DNA from: Candidatus Phycorickettsia trachydisci
GTDB taxonomy: Bacteria > Pseudomonadota > Alphaproteobacteria > Rickettsiales > Rickettsiaceae
Direction: 5' to 3'
DNA: 7,757 nucleotides
Assembly: GCA_945875085.1 (NCBI GenBank)
Contig: CAMCJU010000035.1
Location: 1-7,757, forward strand
Below, one piece after another: positions 1 through 6,476 of the stretch (position 1 is its first letter; each line of letters starts with the position of its first letter). Below the pieces are notes generated by a model, which saw only the letters and a list, made by a program, of their open reading frames with translations, was not told the DNA's origin and ran no database searches. A program made the translations under genes and the position numbers.

Positions 1-74
1 ATACAAAATTTAATTTAAAGTCGCAACTAACAAACATAATAAACAGGATTAAAGTATGCAAGAAATCGTTCTAG
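1..74 (+). CDS. Possible 3' end of an upstream gene (CoaE-like tail?), partial
   Basis: One frame is open from the left edge (first full codon at 3) to a TAG at 72-74, while the other two plus-strand frames hit stops within the first 20 bases. The readable tail contains LKSQLTNIINRIK, which resembles the C-terminal helix of dephospho-CoA kinase. In many alphaproteobacteria coaE lies directly upstream of dnaQ, which is the main reason for suggesting it. It would overlap the dnaQ start by 19 bases, so the dnaQ ribosome binding site would lie inside it. Only about 23 codons are visible and no catalytic motif is present, so both coding status and identity are tentative. Confidence 0.3.
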   Translation, partial: TKFNLKSQLTNIINRIKVCKKSF

Positions 75-745
75 ATCTTGAGACAACAGGCCTTGAGCCT
101 AAAAATGGTCATAAAATAGTTGAAATAGGCGCTATAAAGCTAGATAAAAATCGCAATATGACAAAAGACATATTTCATCACTATGTCAACCCACAAAGAA
201 GCATGCCGCAAGAAGCCTACGATATCCACGGAATTGACGACGCAATGCTTGCAGACAAGCCTATCTTTGCTGTTGTTGCTGAGGCATTTGTGGAATTCAT
301 CAAAGGCTCGACTTTAATTATCCATAACGCCTCTTTTGATATTAAATTTCTCAATCATGAACTAAAACTATTAGGAAAGCCCTCGATCAACGCGGTAAAT
401 GTAATTGATACTTTGAGGATGGCGCAAAATATTTATCCTGGAAAAAAAGCCAGCCTCGATACATTATGCAACAGATTTAAAATTGATTTATCAAATCGCA
501 AACTTCACGGAGCCCTAAAAGATGCAGAGCTGCTGGCTCAGGTATATTTTTTCATGACTGGCGGAGCGGTGCAATATAGCCTTGAAGTTAATCAAGATTT
601 GCAAGAAATCAAAAACATCACGACTCATCAAGCTCAACTTAACACCAAAGTAGTAAAACCTACTGCCGACGAACTGCAGGAGCATTTAAAATTAGTGCGC
701 AAAATGCAGAACTCAATCTGGGCATCGCCGAAAGAAGATCTATAA
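56..745 (+). CDS. dnaQ: DNA polymerase III epsilon subunit (3'-5' proofreading exonuclease)
   Basis: This is the proofreading exonuclease of the replicative polymerase core, which removes mismatched 3' ends; it binds the alpha subunit. The DEDDh motifs are complete: Exo I DLETTG with D7 and E9, Exo II HNASFD with D95, and Exo III with H151 and D156 at the same five-residue spacing as in E. coli epsilon. MTGG (167-170) followed by QYSLE (173-177) aligns with the E. coli clamp-binding region, so QYSLE may be a weak beta-clamp motif. The remaining tail (about 178-229) would be the alpha-binding segment. At 229 residues it is close to the 243 of E. coli. The start is supported by AGGA at 45-48, seven bases before the ATG. 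It is the only clear complete gene on the plus strand and converges on the minus-strand genes. Confidence 0.95.
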   Translation: MQEIVLDLETTGLEPKNGHKIVEIGAIKLDKNRNMTKDIFHHYVNPQRSMPQEAYDIHGIDDAMLADKPIFAVVAEAFVEFIKGSTLIIHNASFDIKFLNHELKLLGKPSINAVNVIDTLRMAQNIYPGKKASLDTLCNRFKIDLSNRKLHGALKDAELLAQVYFFMTGGAVQYSLEVNQDLQEIKNITTHQAQLNTKVVKPTADELQEHLKLVRKMQNSIWASPKEDL

Positions 746-746
746 T

Positions 747-773
747 AATAAAAATTTCAAGTTTAGAGAAATT
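747..773 (-). terminator. Weak AT-rich stem-loop, possible terminator for the minus-strand genes
   Basis: Read on the minus strand, AATTTC (773-768), a nine-base loop and GAAATT (758-753) form a 6-bp stem followed by TTTATTATTATA. The layout is right for a terminator about 95 bases past the nucleotidyltransferase stop. The stem has only one G-C pair, however, and would be unstable, so this is a weak candidate. Confidence 0.2.
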
Positions 774-789
774 AGCCTGTAGGTCATTG

Positions 790-813
790 GCATCTTTTAG
801 ATGCATAATTTTT
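790..813 (+). terminator. Probable Rho-independent terminator of dnaQ
   Basis: GCATCT (790-795), loop TTT, and AGATGC (799-804) form a perfect 6-bp stem with three G-C pairs. It is followed on the plus strand by ATAATTTTT (805-813). It sits 45 bases after the dnaQ stop, inside the convergent gap. The T tract is interrupted and the stem short, so termination may be only moderate. On the minus strand the same hairpin lacks a T tract. Confidence 0.45.
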
Positions 814-817
814 CAGA

Positions 818-873
818 GCATCAATCTGATCAACCTCATCAAATGAGAGTTGATTGATGCTTGCCTCAAGCAA
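818..873. repeat. Inverted repeats in the convergent dnaQ / nucleotidyltransferase gap
   Basis: GCATCAATC (818-826) is repeated exactly inverted as GATTGATGC (852-860). Inside lies a competing hairpin: ATCAACCTCAT (829-839), loop CAA, ATGAG (843-847), one unpaired A, then GTTGAT (849-854), giving 11 bp around one bulge. Next to it, TGCTTG (859-864) and CAAGCA (868-873) form a 6-bp stem that spans the stop codon of the nucleotidyltransferase. None is followed by a T run on either strand. A role as an RNA 3'-end stabiliser or bidirectional termination zone is inferred only from the location. Confidence 0.45.
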
Positions 874-1570
874 TCTTGATGGCGCTAATCTTTTCATAAT
901 CCCTAATGTTAGAAATATGATAAAAATTACCCTCATGCTCTTGTCCATAGACTCTTGCTTGCTGACTTGCATAATACTCTTTGAGCGAAAAAACATCCTG
1001 AATGTTTTGCATAATTAAGTCAGGCTTTAATATTTGCAGGCCCGTGTATACAAACTGCCTTAATTCGTTACTACAGTGCAAGCTGCCATCACTACTGATG
1101 TCAAAATCGCCGCTACCAACAGAGCCAAAGCTTTTATCAATTCTATTTAATAATAGCAAGAAATCCATGGTAAGAGGATTCCACTGCTCAATCATACTCT
1201 GCCAAACAAGCTGATTGTTGGCAATAATTGAGTCGCTGTTTAAGGTAAAGATTGCTTGGGCTGCTTCGAATAATGAATAAGCATTTTTAATTGCCCCTCC
1301 CGTCTCAAGCAACACAGGCTCGTGCAGCACAATGATTTCAGTCTCAACATCAAATCTCTCTTTATATGCCACAACAGCCTGATTAACTTGCTCATGACGA
1401 TAGTGGCAATTAATGATAATTTTCTTAAAATTAAACTTCAAAGCAAAGTCTAAAGCATAATAAAGAATAGGCTTACCAGCTATGCGCACCAAAGGCTTTG
1501 GCAGATTTTCAGTAATTGGGCGCAAGCGCTTGCCAAGTCCTGCTGCAAATATCATTAATATATCAATCAT
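866..1570 (-). CDS. Sugar-1-phosphate nucleotidyltransferase, MurU-like (COG1208 family)
   Basis: This enzyme joins a sugar-1-phosphate to an NTP to make a nucleotide sugar and pyrophosphate. Its size and motifs resemble MurU (MurNAc-1-phosphate uridylyltransferase of peptidoglycan recycling) and related mannose-1-phosphate guanylyltransferases. From the ATG at 1570 it has 234 residues. The N-terminus holds the nucleotide-binding signature AAGLGKRLRPIT (9-20) and PKPL (24-27). LLETGGAI lies at 87-94 and LNSDS at 110-114, where D113 is the likely metal ligand. The usual C-terminal W-x-D/H-V/I-G-T-P element reads FYHISN (216-221). A TTG at 1576 in the same frame overlaps the cysQ stop and would add two residues; the ATG two bases after that stop is preferred. 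No amgK kinase is nearby, so the sugar and nucleotide are not settled. It is probably translated as the last gene after cysQ. Confidence 0.8.
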   Translation of the reverse strand: MIDILMIFAAGLGKRLRPITENLPKPLVRIAGKPILYYALDFALKFNFKKIIINCHYRHEQVNQAVVAYKERFDVETEIIVLHEPVLLETGGAIKNAYSLFEAAQAIFTLNSDSIIANNQLVWQSMIEQWNPLTMDFLLLLNRIDKSFGSVGSGDFDISSDGSLHCSNELRQFVYTGLQILKPDLIMQNIQDVFSLKEYYASQQARVYGQEHEGNFYHISNIRDYEKISAIKIA

Positions 1571-1572
1571 TT

Positions 1573-2397
1573 TCAACCATTAAATAAAATTGTGTTCTTT
1601 TTTAGCAAAGCTTTTTGATTGCAAAAAATCAGACCTGAATTACAAAACATAGGCTTGCCATATACCAAAGAATTGCCCTTCATATCCATTACATCGCCAC
1701 CTAAAGTTCGCAATATCGCATGCACAGCTGCAGTATCCCACTCCATTGAGCTTCGATATAAATAGCAAACATCCGCCTGGCCATTTAAAAGCATAGAGAC
1801 GTTATTTCTTATATTGCTAAGGCTTACTGGAGTGAATAATTTTTCATTTTCTATTTTTGACAAATTCTGCTGCTCATTAGCCACCAAAACCTTTATTTCC
1901 TGGGTCATATCATCGCTAGAGCATATAGCAGGATTAGCTACAATACGCTTCTTTGTCAAAGTATTATAACAAAAAGTTACGCTATCTAGGTTGTTATAAT
2001 AAATTTCACTGATACTTGGATGATAAATAAAACCCAAAACTGGCAAATTCTTATAAACCAAAGCCAAATTTATTGTGTAATTAGACTGAGAGTTAATATA
2101 CTTTCTAGTACCATCAATCGGATCCAACAGCCAAAAGGAAGGACCAGCATGCTGCAAAACCCCTTCTTCTGATATTACAGCAAGACAAGGTGATATAATT
2201 TTTAATTCATCGATAATAAATTGGCTAATTGCAAAATCAACATTTGTAACCGGGCTTTGATCCTCCTTGTACTCAACAATAAGATCTAGACTGTCATGAT
2301 ATCGTAAAGCTATTTTTCCCGCTTCCATGAGCATCGTTAAAACTTGCTCTATAGTATTGTCACATATTTGTAGACTTTCTGGCAAAATAATCGACAT
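1573..2397 (-). CDS. cysQ: 3'(2'),5'-bisphosphate nucleotidase, CysQ type (inositol monophosphatase fold)
   Basis: CysQ is a metal-dependent, lithium-sensitive-type phosphatase that converts 3'-phosphoadenosine 5'-phosphate (PAP) to AMP. All family motifs are visible: EDQSPVTNVD (45-54) typical of CysQ, the metal-binding ISEE (75-78), DPIDGT (92-97, with D92 and D95), and EWDTAA (219-224, with D221). The C-terminal stretch that ends with GG-D and CNSGLIF also follows the E. coli CysQ pattern. At 274 residues it is somewhat longer than E. coli CysQ (246). No sulfate assimilation genes are in the window; in a reduced genome PAP would mainly come from 4'-phosphopantetheine transfer to acyl carrier protein (inference). 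It starts 49 bases after the rlmE stop with no strong ribosome binding site. Another IMP-family activity is possible but less likely. Confidence 0.87.
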   Translation of the reverse strand: MSIILPESLQICDNTIEQVLTMLMEAGKIALRYHDSLDLIVEYKEDQSPVTNVDFAISQFIIDELKIISPCLAVISEEGVLQHAGPSFWLLDPIDGTRKYINSQSNYTINLALVYKNLPVLGFIYHPSISEIYYNNLDSVTFCYNTLTKKRIVANPAICSSDDMTQEIKVLVANEQQNLSKIENEKLFTPVSLSNIRNNVSMLLNGQADVCYLYRSSMEWDTAAVHAILRTLGGDVMDMKGNSLVYGKPMFCNSGLIFCNQKALLKKNTILFNG

Positions 2398-2446
2398 CTC
2401 TATTCTTGTAATTATTTTATTTAAGCTTAAAAACTAAAATGTGTAT

Positions 2447-3090
2447 TTATCCCTTAAAACCCATAGCTACTAAATACACCTCTGAAGAGCTTTTTCTACT
2501 AGCATCTGGCTTAAAATGTTTTACAATTTTAAACTTTGATTTTATCAGCTTTAGCAAATTATGCTCAGTGCCTCCTTGAAACATTTTAGCAATAAAGCTC
2601 CCCCCCAAGCTTAAATGCTCCACAGAAAATTCAAAAGCCTGCTCACACAGAGCCACTATCTTTAAGTGATCAGTCGTTCGCTCGCCTGTTGTATTAGGAG
2701 CCATATCGCTCATGATAATATCAGCTTTGGCTTTTAAGATATCTATAATATTTTGCCGCACTTTTTCATCTAAAAAATCTCCTTGCAAAATCTTAACTCC
2801 TGTAAGCTCATCAATAGGAAGCAAATCAATTGCAAGCACAGAAGGTTTTTCATGACTTGAGCCAACAAGCTTTGCAGCTACCTGACTCCAACCTCCGGGG
2901 GCAGCGCCTAGATCAACGACGATACTTCCCTTTTTGAAAATCCTAAATTTCTCTTGTATTTGTAATATTTTATAAGCCGCTCTGCTTTTATAGCCTTCTT
3001 TTTTCGCGTTTATAACGTAAGGATCAGTTAATTGACGGTTGATCCATGTTCTTGACGATAGCGTAACTTTTTTTTTAACTTAATCTGCAT
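2447..3090 (-). CDS. rlmE: 23S rRNA 2'-O-methyltransferase RlmE (FtsJ/RrmJ), frame interrupted at an A9 run near the start
   Basis: RlmE methylates the ribose of U2552 in 23S rRNA on the large subunit, using S-adenosylmethionine. The frame open from 3079 to 2447 carries every key element, numbered on the 214-residue joined product: SRAAYK with catalytic K41, SAM motif DLGAAPGGWSQ (60-70), MSDMAPN with D129, AKMFQGG with K169, and SSEVYLV with E204. The K-D-K-E spacings (88, 40, 35) match E. coli (86, 40, 35). That frame has no ATG, GTG or TTG between its upstream TAA (3082-3080) and the GTG at 2839, and starting at 2839 would delete the SAM motif. The ATG at 3090 is in another frame and unshifted stops after 20 codons. 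One added A in the run at 3068-3076, or a -1 slip there, gives MQIKLKKKVTLSS running on into RlmE. The gene is decayed, mis-sequenced or read by slippage. Confidence 0.88.
3067..3078 (-). other. A9 slippery tract, TTA AAA AAA AAG, in the rlmE start region
   Basis: Read from the ATG at 3090 the codons here are TTA AAA AAA AAG, so the last seven bases are A AAA AAG in the correct phase for a -1 slip, the same heptamer as in E. coli dnaX. After such a slip the next codon is GTT (3067-3065), which is the rlmE frame. A run of nine A is also in the range known to cause RNA polymerase slippage, and one extra A gives the same protein. GGATCA (3045-3040) and TGATCC (3026-3021) can form a 6-bp stem downstream. 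That stem begins 21 bases past the tract, farther than the usual 5-9 bases, and no upstream Shine-Dalgarno-like stimulator is evident. Confidence 0.5.
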
Positions 3091-3119
3091 GAATTTTATA
3101 CTTGAAATATATCTTATTA

Positions 3120-3149
3120 ATTATACATCATCTTATCGAGCTTTCACAA
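3120..3149 (-). promoter_or_regulatory. Sigma70-type promoter upstream of rlmE
   Basis: On the minus strand, TTGTGA (3149-3144) and a perfect TATAAT (3125-3120) are separated by 18 bases. Transcription would start near 3113, leaving a leader of about 23 bases before the ATG at 3090. It lies in the 93-base gap between mipZ and rlmE, the largest gap between minus-strand genes in the window. It would drive rlmE, cysQ and the nucleotidyltransferase separately from the ATP synthase group. AT-rich DNA yields TATAAT by chance, so the -35 match (4 of 6) and the location carry the call. Confidence 0.5.
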
Positions 3150-3183
3150 GCATTTATCTATCAAGGATTTCTTTCATAGCTGC

Positions 3184-3984
3184 TCATAGACCAATTCCTA
3201 TGTAATTTATAAAGTCGCGCAGCTCTTGACGCGCAGCAATATGAGAGATGCTAAAAGACTTATCTCGCCTGTCTTTTGTCAGATCCACCAAAGTTAGTCC
3301 TTGTAAAAACAACTCCCTAAAAATAACCCTTTCACTAAAACCTGGCGCAATTTTGAGCGAAAATCTTTTAGCAATACTAGCCAAAGCTAGAGTCATATTT
3401 TTTTTATTTAGCGAATCAACGCTTGCCAAACGGTTACGCATCAAGATCCATGTTATAGACTTGCCTTCACGCTGGGACTTTACCATTTTTTGCCTCCATA
3501 CTGTCTCGCTGTATATCGATGGCATTACAACTGAAAAATCTTTAGGATTAATCTTGGCTATTAAGTCCAAATCAATAAAACTATCGTTTATAGGGGTAAT
3601 AATCGTATCGGCATAAGAATGGGCCATTCTTGCAAAATGCGAAAAACTTCCAGGCGTGTCAATCACAACGACTTGTCCAGCTGATTTAGCCTGATTAATG
3701 ATATCCTCAAACTCTTGCTTCTCTTGAGCCTCCTGTTCTTTTACATTATCAAGAATACTTGGAGTTAAAGCAAAATGAACAGGCTCAGCAACTCGTCGGC
3801 CAGGATGTTGCGCGTTATAAGCTTGCCTATTTTGCAGATATCTTGTTAAAGAAAGCTGCCTGATGTCAGCATCAATACTTGCAACACTAAGGCCCCTGTC
3901 TAACATAGAGCAAATTAAATGCATGGCGCAAGTTGTTTTCCCCGCGCCTCCTTTTTCATTACCTATAACAAAAACATGATTCAC
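3184..3984 (-). CDS. mipZ: Division-plane positioning ATPase MipZ (ParA/MinD family)
   Basis: MipZ is a P-loop ATPase that forms a gradient from the ParB-bound origins at the poles and blocks FtsZ polymerisation away from midcell in alphaproteobacteria. The 266-residue protein has the deviant Walker A KGGAGKTT (11-18, signature K11 and K16), the switch region SIDADIRQ (36-43), Walker B VVVIDTPG (105-112), NDSFID (133-138), and MRNRLAS (182-188). The C-terminal FRELF, GLTLVDL and AARQELR segments are those of Caulobacter MipZ, not of plasmid ParA or MinD. The start is GTG at 3984, supported by a GAAGAAG purine stretch just upstream and by alignment of VFVIGNEKGG to the family N-terminus. It begins only 12 bases after the pepA stop, so co-transcription with pepA is likely. 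No ParB gene is present here. Confidence 0.92.
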   Translation of the reverse strand: MNHVFVIGNEKGGAGKTTCAMHLICSMLDRGLSVASIDADIRQLSLTRYLQNRQAYNAQHPGRRVAEPVHFALTPSILDNVKEQEAQEKQEFEDIINQAKSAGQVVVIDTPGSFSHFARMAHSYADTIITPINDSFIDLDLIAKINPKDFSVVMPSIYSETVWRQKMVKSQREGKSITWILMRNRLASVDSLNKKNMTLALASIAKRFSLKIAPGFSERVIFRELFLQGLTLVDLTKDRRDKSFSISHIAARQELRDFINYIGIGL

Positions 3985-3996
3985 GCTTCTTCTACG

Positions 3997-5481
3997 CTAC
4001 TTTTGCGCATAATAGTCTTCTATTAACTGGCTCAGCAACCTGACGCCATAACCAGTAGCGCCTTTTGGGCAAATGTCTTTCCCAGCCTTTTCCCAGGCAA
4101 CACCGGCAATATCTAAATGCGCCCATGGCAAATTATTAACAAACTTTTCTAAAAAGTGCGCTCCCATAGCGCTTCCAGCTGCTCCAGGAGACTTGCCAAT
4201 ATTTGCCCAATCAGCAACATCGGACTTGATCATTTCATCATAATCTTCATGCATTGGCATGCGCCATAACTTTTCATTGACCTTCAGACCGGCAGCTATT
4301 AGATTATCAGCAAGCTCATCGTTATTGCTAAAACAACCAGCAAAAGTAGCGCCTAATGCAACGCTTATCGCTCCAGTTAATGTAGCTAGGTCAATTATCA
4401 ACCTAGGGTTGAAATTAAGCTGCGTATACCAAAGAGCATCAGCAAGAATTAAGCGTCCTTCTGCATCAGTGTTTAAAACTTCGGCAGTTTGTCCAGACAT
4501 AGTCTTTACAACATCCCCAGGGCGCTGCGCCTTGCCATCTGGCATATTTTCCACCAAAGCTACTACGCCAACAACGTTGACCTTGACTTTATTGGCCGCA
4601 AGAGCTCTAATAGCGCCAAAGACACTAGCCGAACCAGCCATGTCATATTTCATCTCGTGCATATTATTAGCAGGCTTGATGGAAATTCCGCCCGTATCAA
4701 ATACAACCCCCTTGCCAACTAAAGCGATAGGACTCTGCTCTGCATCAAGGCCATTGTATTTCATGATAACCAACTTAGATTCGCTGCTAGAGCCTTGCCC
4801 CACGCCAAGCAAAGCATTCATGCCCAGGCTTTGCATTTCAATTTCATTAAGCACCTGAACCTCAACATCAAAACCAGATAAATACTTAATTATTAAGTCT
4901 GTATATGCATCTGTGTTTAGTACATTAGGAACTTCACTGACAAAATCTCTTGTCAAAAATATTGCCTGCTGCAGATGCCTAAAGCTTTGAAATTCATCAG
5001 CCACTTTAACATCATCCTGAACCAGAAAACTACACACCTTAAAAGATTGATGGGACTCATCAATTTTGGTCTTATATTTATCAAAGGCATAGCTAGCTAG
5101 TAAAAATCCAAAAGCCAGGCTGCAAGCGTGCTTTTGCTGGGGTGGAACTAAAGTAGCTTGCGAAACTTGCAAACTTTTTAAAGTTTTGTAAATTTTTCCC
5201 CCTAGGTTTTCAATTTTTATGCTAGTTAAATCTTTTTCTTGCCCCATGCCAATCAAAAGTATCTCTACCATCTGACCATCTGGCAACAATACTGGAATTA
5301 CTTTTACTTGACCGAACTTGCCCTGAAAGCTTTTCGATGACTTTAAAACTTTCGCAATAAAACCCAAGACTTCTTTATCGAATTGCGCTAAGATTTGGGG
5401 CATAACTAAATCCTGATCGATAAAAAAGACTCGCGGCTCCTGACTATCAGAAAGATCCTTAATAAATTTGACTTGGGTCAT
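3997..5481 (-). CDS. pepA: Leucyl aminopeptidase (cytosol aminopeptidase, M17 family)
   Basis: This two-metal (Zn/Mn) cytosolic aminopeptidase removes N-terminal residues from peptides and normally forms hexamers. In E. coli PepA also binds DNA, but that role cannot be read from this sequence. The catalytic C-terminal domain is complete: KGVVFDTGG with K257 and D262, SIKPA with K269, KYDMAG with D280, and NTDAEGRL with D339, E341 and R343. These correspond to E. coli K270, D275, K282, D293, D352, E354 and R356. The N-terminal domain (about 1-160) is more variable, as usual. The length of 494 is normal for the family (E. coli 503). It begins 22 bases after the atpF stop with a weak ribosome binding site, and is followed closely by mipZ. 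Confidence 0.95.
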   Translation of the reverse strand: MTQVKFIKDLSDSQEPRVFFIDQDLVMPQILAQFDKEVLGFIAKVLKSSKSFQGKFGQVKVIPVLLPDGQMVEILLIGMGQEKDLTSIKIENLGGKIYKTLKSLQVSQATLVPPQQKHACSLAFGFLLASYAFDKYKTKIDESHQSFKVCSFLVQDDVKVADEFQSFRHLQQAIFLTRDFVSEVPNVLNTDAYTDLIIKYLSGFDVEVQVLNEIEMQSLGMNALLGVGQGSSSESKLVIMKYNGLDAEQSPIALVGKGVVFDTGGISIKPANNMHEMKYDMAGSASVFGAIRALAANKVKVNVVGVVALVENMPDGKAQRPGDVVKTMSGQTAEVLNTDAEGRLILADALWYTQLNFNPRLIIDLATLTGAISVALGATFAGCFSNNDELADNLIAAGLKVNEKLWRMPMHEDYDEMIKSDVADWANIGKSPGAAGSAMGAHFLEKFVNNLPWAHLDIAGVAWEKAGKDICPKGATGYGVRLLSQLIEDYYAQK

Positions 5482-5503
5482 ATGGATTACTAAAATTTGC
5501 TGG

Positions 5504-5947
5504 TTAATTTAATTTATTCGAAATGCGAAGATCTTCAGATTTGATTGCCTCAATCAATAAATCATGAGCTATTTCAACTACTCTGAGTTGATTTTTGTGC
5601 AAAATATCATCCTGCATGCTAGTTAAATAACGTGCAAACTCTTGCTTTTTTAAATTCACAATTCTCTGGGTGTTTGTTGTATATTCAGAGCGAATTTTTG
5701 ATGCATTTTGTTTTGCTTGCTTCAGATTGTCAGCTTTAATCTGCTCAAACTTTTTTAATTGCTCCCCAGACTCTTCAAAAAGCTTTTTAGCTTGACTGTG
5801 AATTTCTTTTGCCTTTGTCAAATCATATGCAATATGCCTAATGCGACGATCTAATATATCTTGAATTAAGACTTTTAGCTTCTTGTATAGCAAGCCAATC
5901 AAAAGCAAAAAGCATAAAGCAGCGTAAAAAGAGGCGTCAATTATCAT
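5504..5947 (-). CDS. atpF: ATP synthase F0 subunit b
   Basis: Subunit b is one of two peripheral-stalk proteins that hold the F1 head still against the rotating c-ring. A single N-terminal membrane helix (about 7-24) is followed by a charged, mostly helical domain rich in K, E and Q that runs to the end, as expected for the stalk coiled coil. At 147 residues it is slightly short for the family (about 155-165). The ATG lies inside the end of atpF', with an 11-base overlap, which suggests translational coupling; no Shine-Dalgarno is visible, only an A-rich stretch. Sequence conservation in this family is low, so the identity rests on architecture and on the last position in an I-a-c-b'-b operon. 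Confidence 0.88.
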   Translation of the reverse strand: MIIDASFYAALCFLLLIGLLYKKLKVLIQDILDRRIRHIAYDLTKAKEIHSQAKKLFEESGEQLKKFEQIKADNLKQAKQNASKIRSEYTTNTQRIVNLKKQEFARYLTSMQDDILHKNQLRVVEIAHDLLIEAIKSEDLRISNKLN

Positions 5948-6452
5948 TTTTTATTTTATTATAATATTTATCAAAAGCTATTTCTTGGACGTTATGACCT
6001 ATACTGTCGCTGATCAAATCTCCCCTAACAATAGACTCAAACATCTCTTTTGCCAAATCTATAGTAACTTTGTCAACATTACCTTCAAACTCTTTTTGCC
6101 ATTGAGATAAGTCTTGAAAAAACTTCTGCCTTTGGCCCAAAAGCTCGTCATTTAATTTTGACATCTCTAAGCTATGATGCTGATTACAAAAGCTTTCAGT
6201 TTCTGAATCTATCGAATTCAAGCTTAACTGCAAACTTTTTAATTCACTTAAGTATTTTAAATCATTACTCTGAGCATTATCGCGCAGGCTTTGCGCCTCA
6301 AGCATCAGAGAATTAACTTTATCCTCCCGAGCTAACAAGACACTCTGCATGCGCGGCAAAAACCAGTATCTTACAAAAAAATATAATATTGCAAAAGATA
6401 CTGTAAGCCAAAATACTTGCGATATAAAAAAAACATAGTCTAGTTGGGGCAT
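5937..6452 (-). CDS. atpF': ATP synthase F0 subunit b' (AtpF', also called AtpX or AtpG)
   Basis: This is the second, divergent stator subunit found in alphaproteobacteria, cyanobacteria and plastids, pairing with b as a heterodimer in the peripheral stalk. The N-terminus MPQLD, followed by SQVFWL and a membrane helix (about 8-33) that ends in FLPRM, is the b' signature. The rest of the 171 residues is a polar helical domain. TAGGATATT just before the ATG supplies an AGGA ribosome binding site. It starts 24 bases after the atpE stop and overlaps atpF. Having separate b and b' genes is one of the clearest markers of an alphaproteobacterial host here. Confidence 0.91.
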   Translation of the reverse strand: MPQLDYVFFISQVFWLTVSFAILYFFVRYWFLPRMQSVLLAREDKVNSLMLEAQSLRDNAQSNDLKYLSELKSLQLSLNSIDSETESFCNQHHSLEMSKLNDELLGQRQKFFQDLSQWQKEFEGNVDKVTIDLAKEMFESIVRGDLISDSIGHNVQEIAFDKYYNKIKNDN

Positions 6453-6476
6453 AATATCCTATTAGCTTTTCAAGTT

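Noticed and set aside
35..40. CATAAT as a -10 box for dnaQ
   Set aside because: The start of transcription would fall on the ribosome binding site, and there is no matching -35.
784..996. Minus-strand open frame of 70 codons overlapping the 3' end of the nucleotidyltransferase, considered as a frameshifted C-terminal extension or a small gene
   Set aside because: The nucleotidyltransferase already has a normal family length and ending, the frame has no recognisable domain, and two thirds of it is antiphase to conserved coding sequence.
2420..2431. Perfect 12-bp palindrome TTTAAGCTTAAA between rlmE and cysQ
   Set aside because: It is mostly A/T with no loop and no T run, and such palindromes arise by chance in this composition; no operator family is recognised.
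2600..2606. C7 run (G7 in the rlmE sense strand) as a second slippage site
   Set aside because: The RlmE frame reads correctly through it into GGSFIAK, so no shift is needed; a run of seven alone is weak evidence.
2447..2839. A short RlmE starting at GTG 2839
   Set aside because: It would lack the catalytic lysine and the SAM motif, both of which are intact just upstream in the same frame, so it is a truncated model of the gene.
4259..4858. Long plus-strand open frame inside pepA, and similar frames at 1002-1214, 3248-3616 and 6845-7045
   Set aside because: All lie antisense to well-supported conserved genes, show no domains and lack ribosome binding sites.
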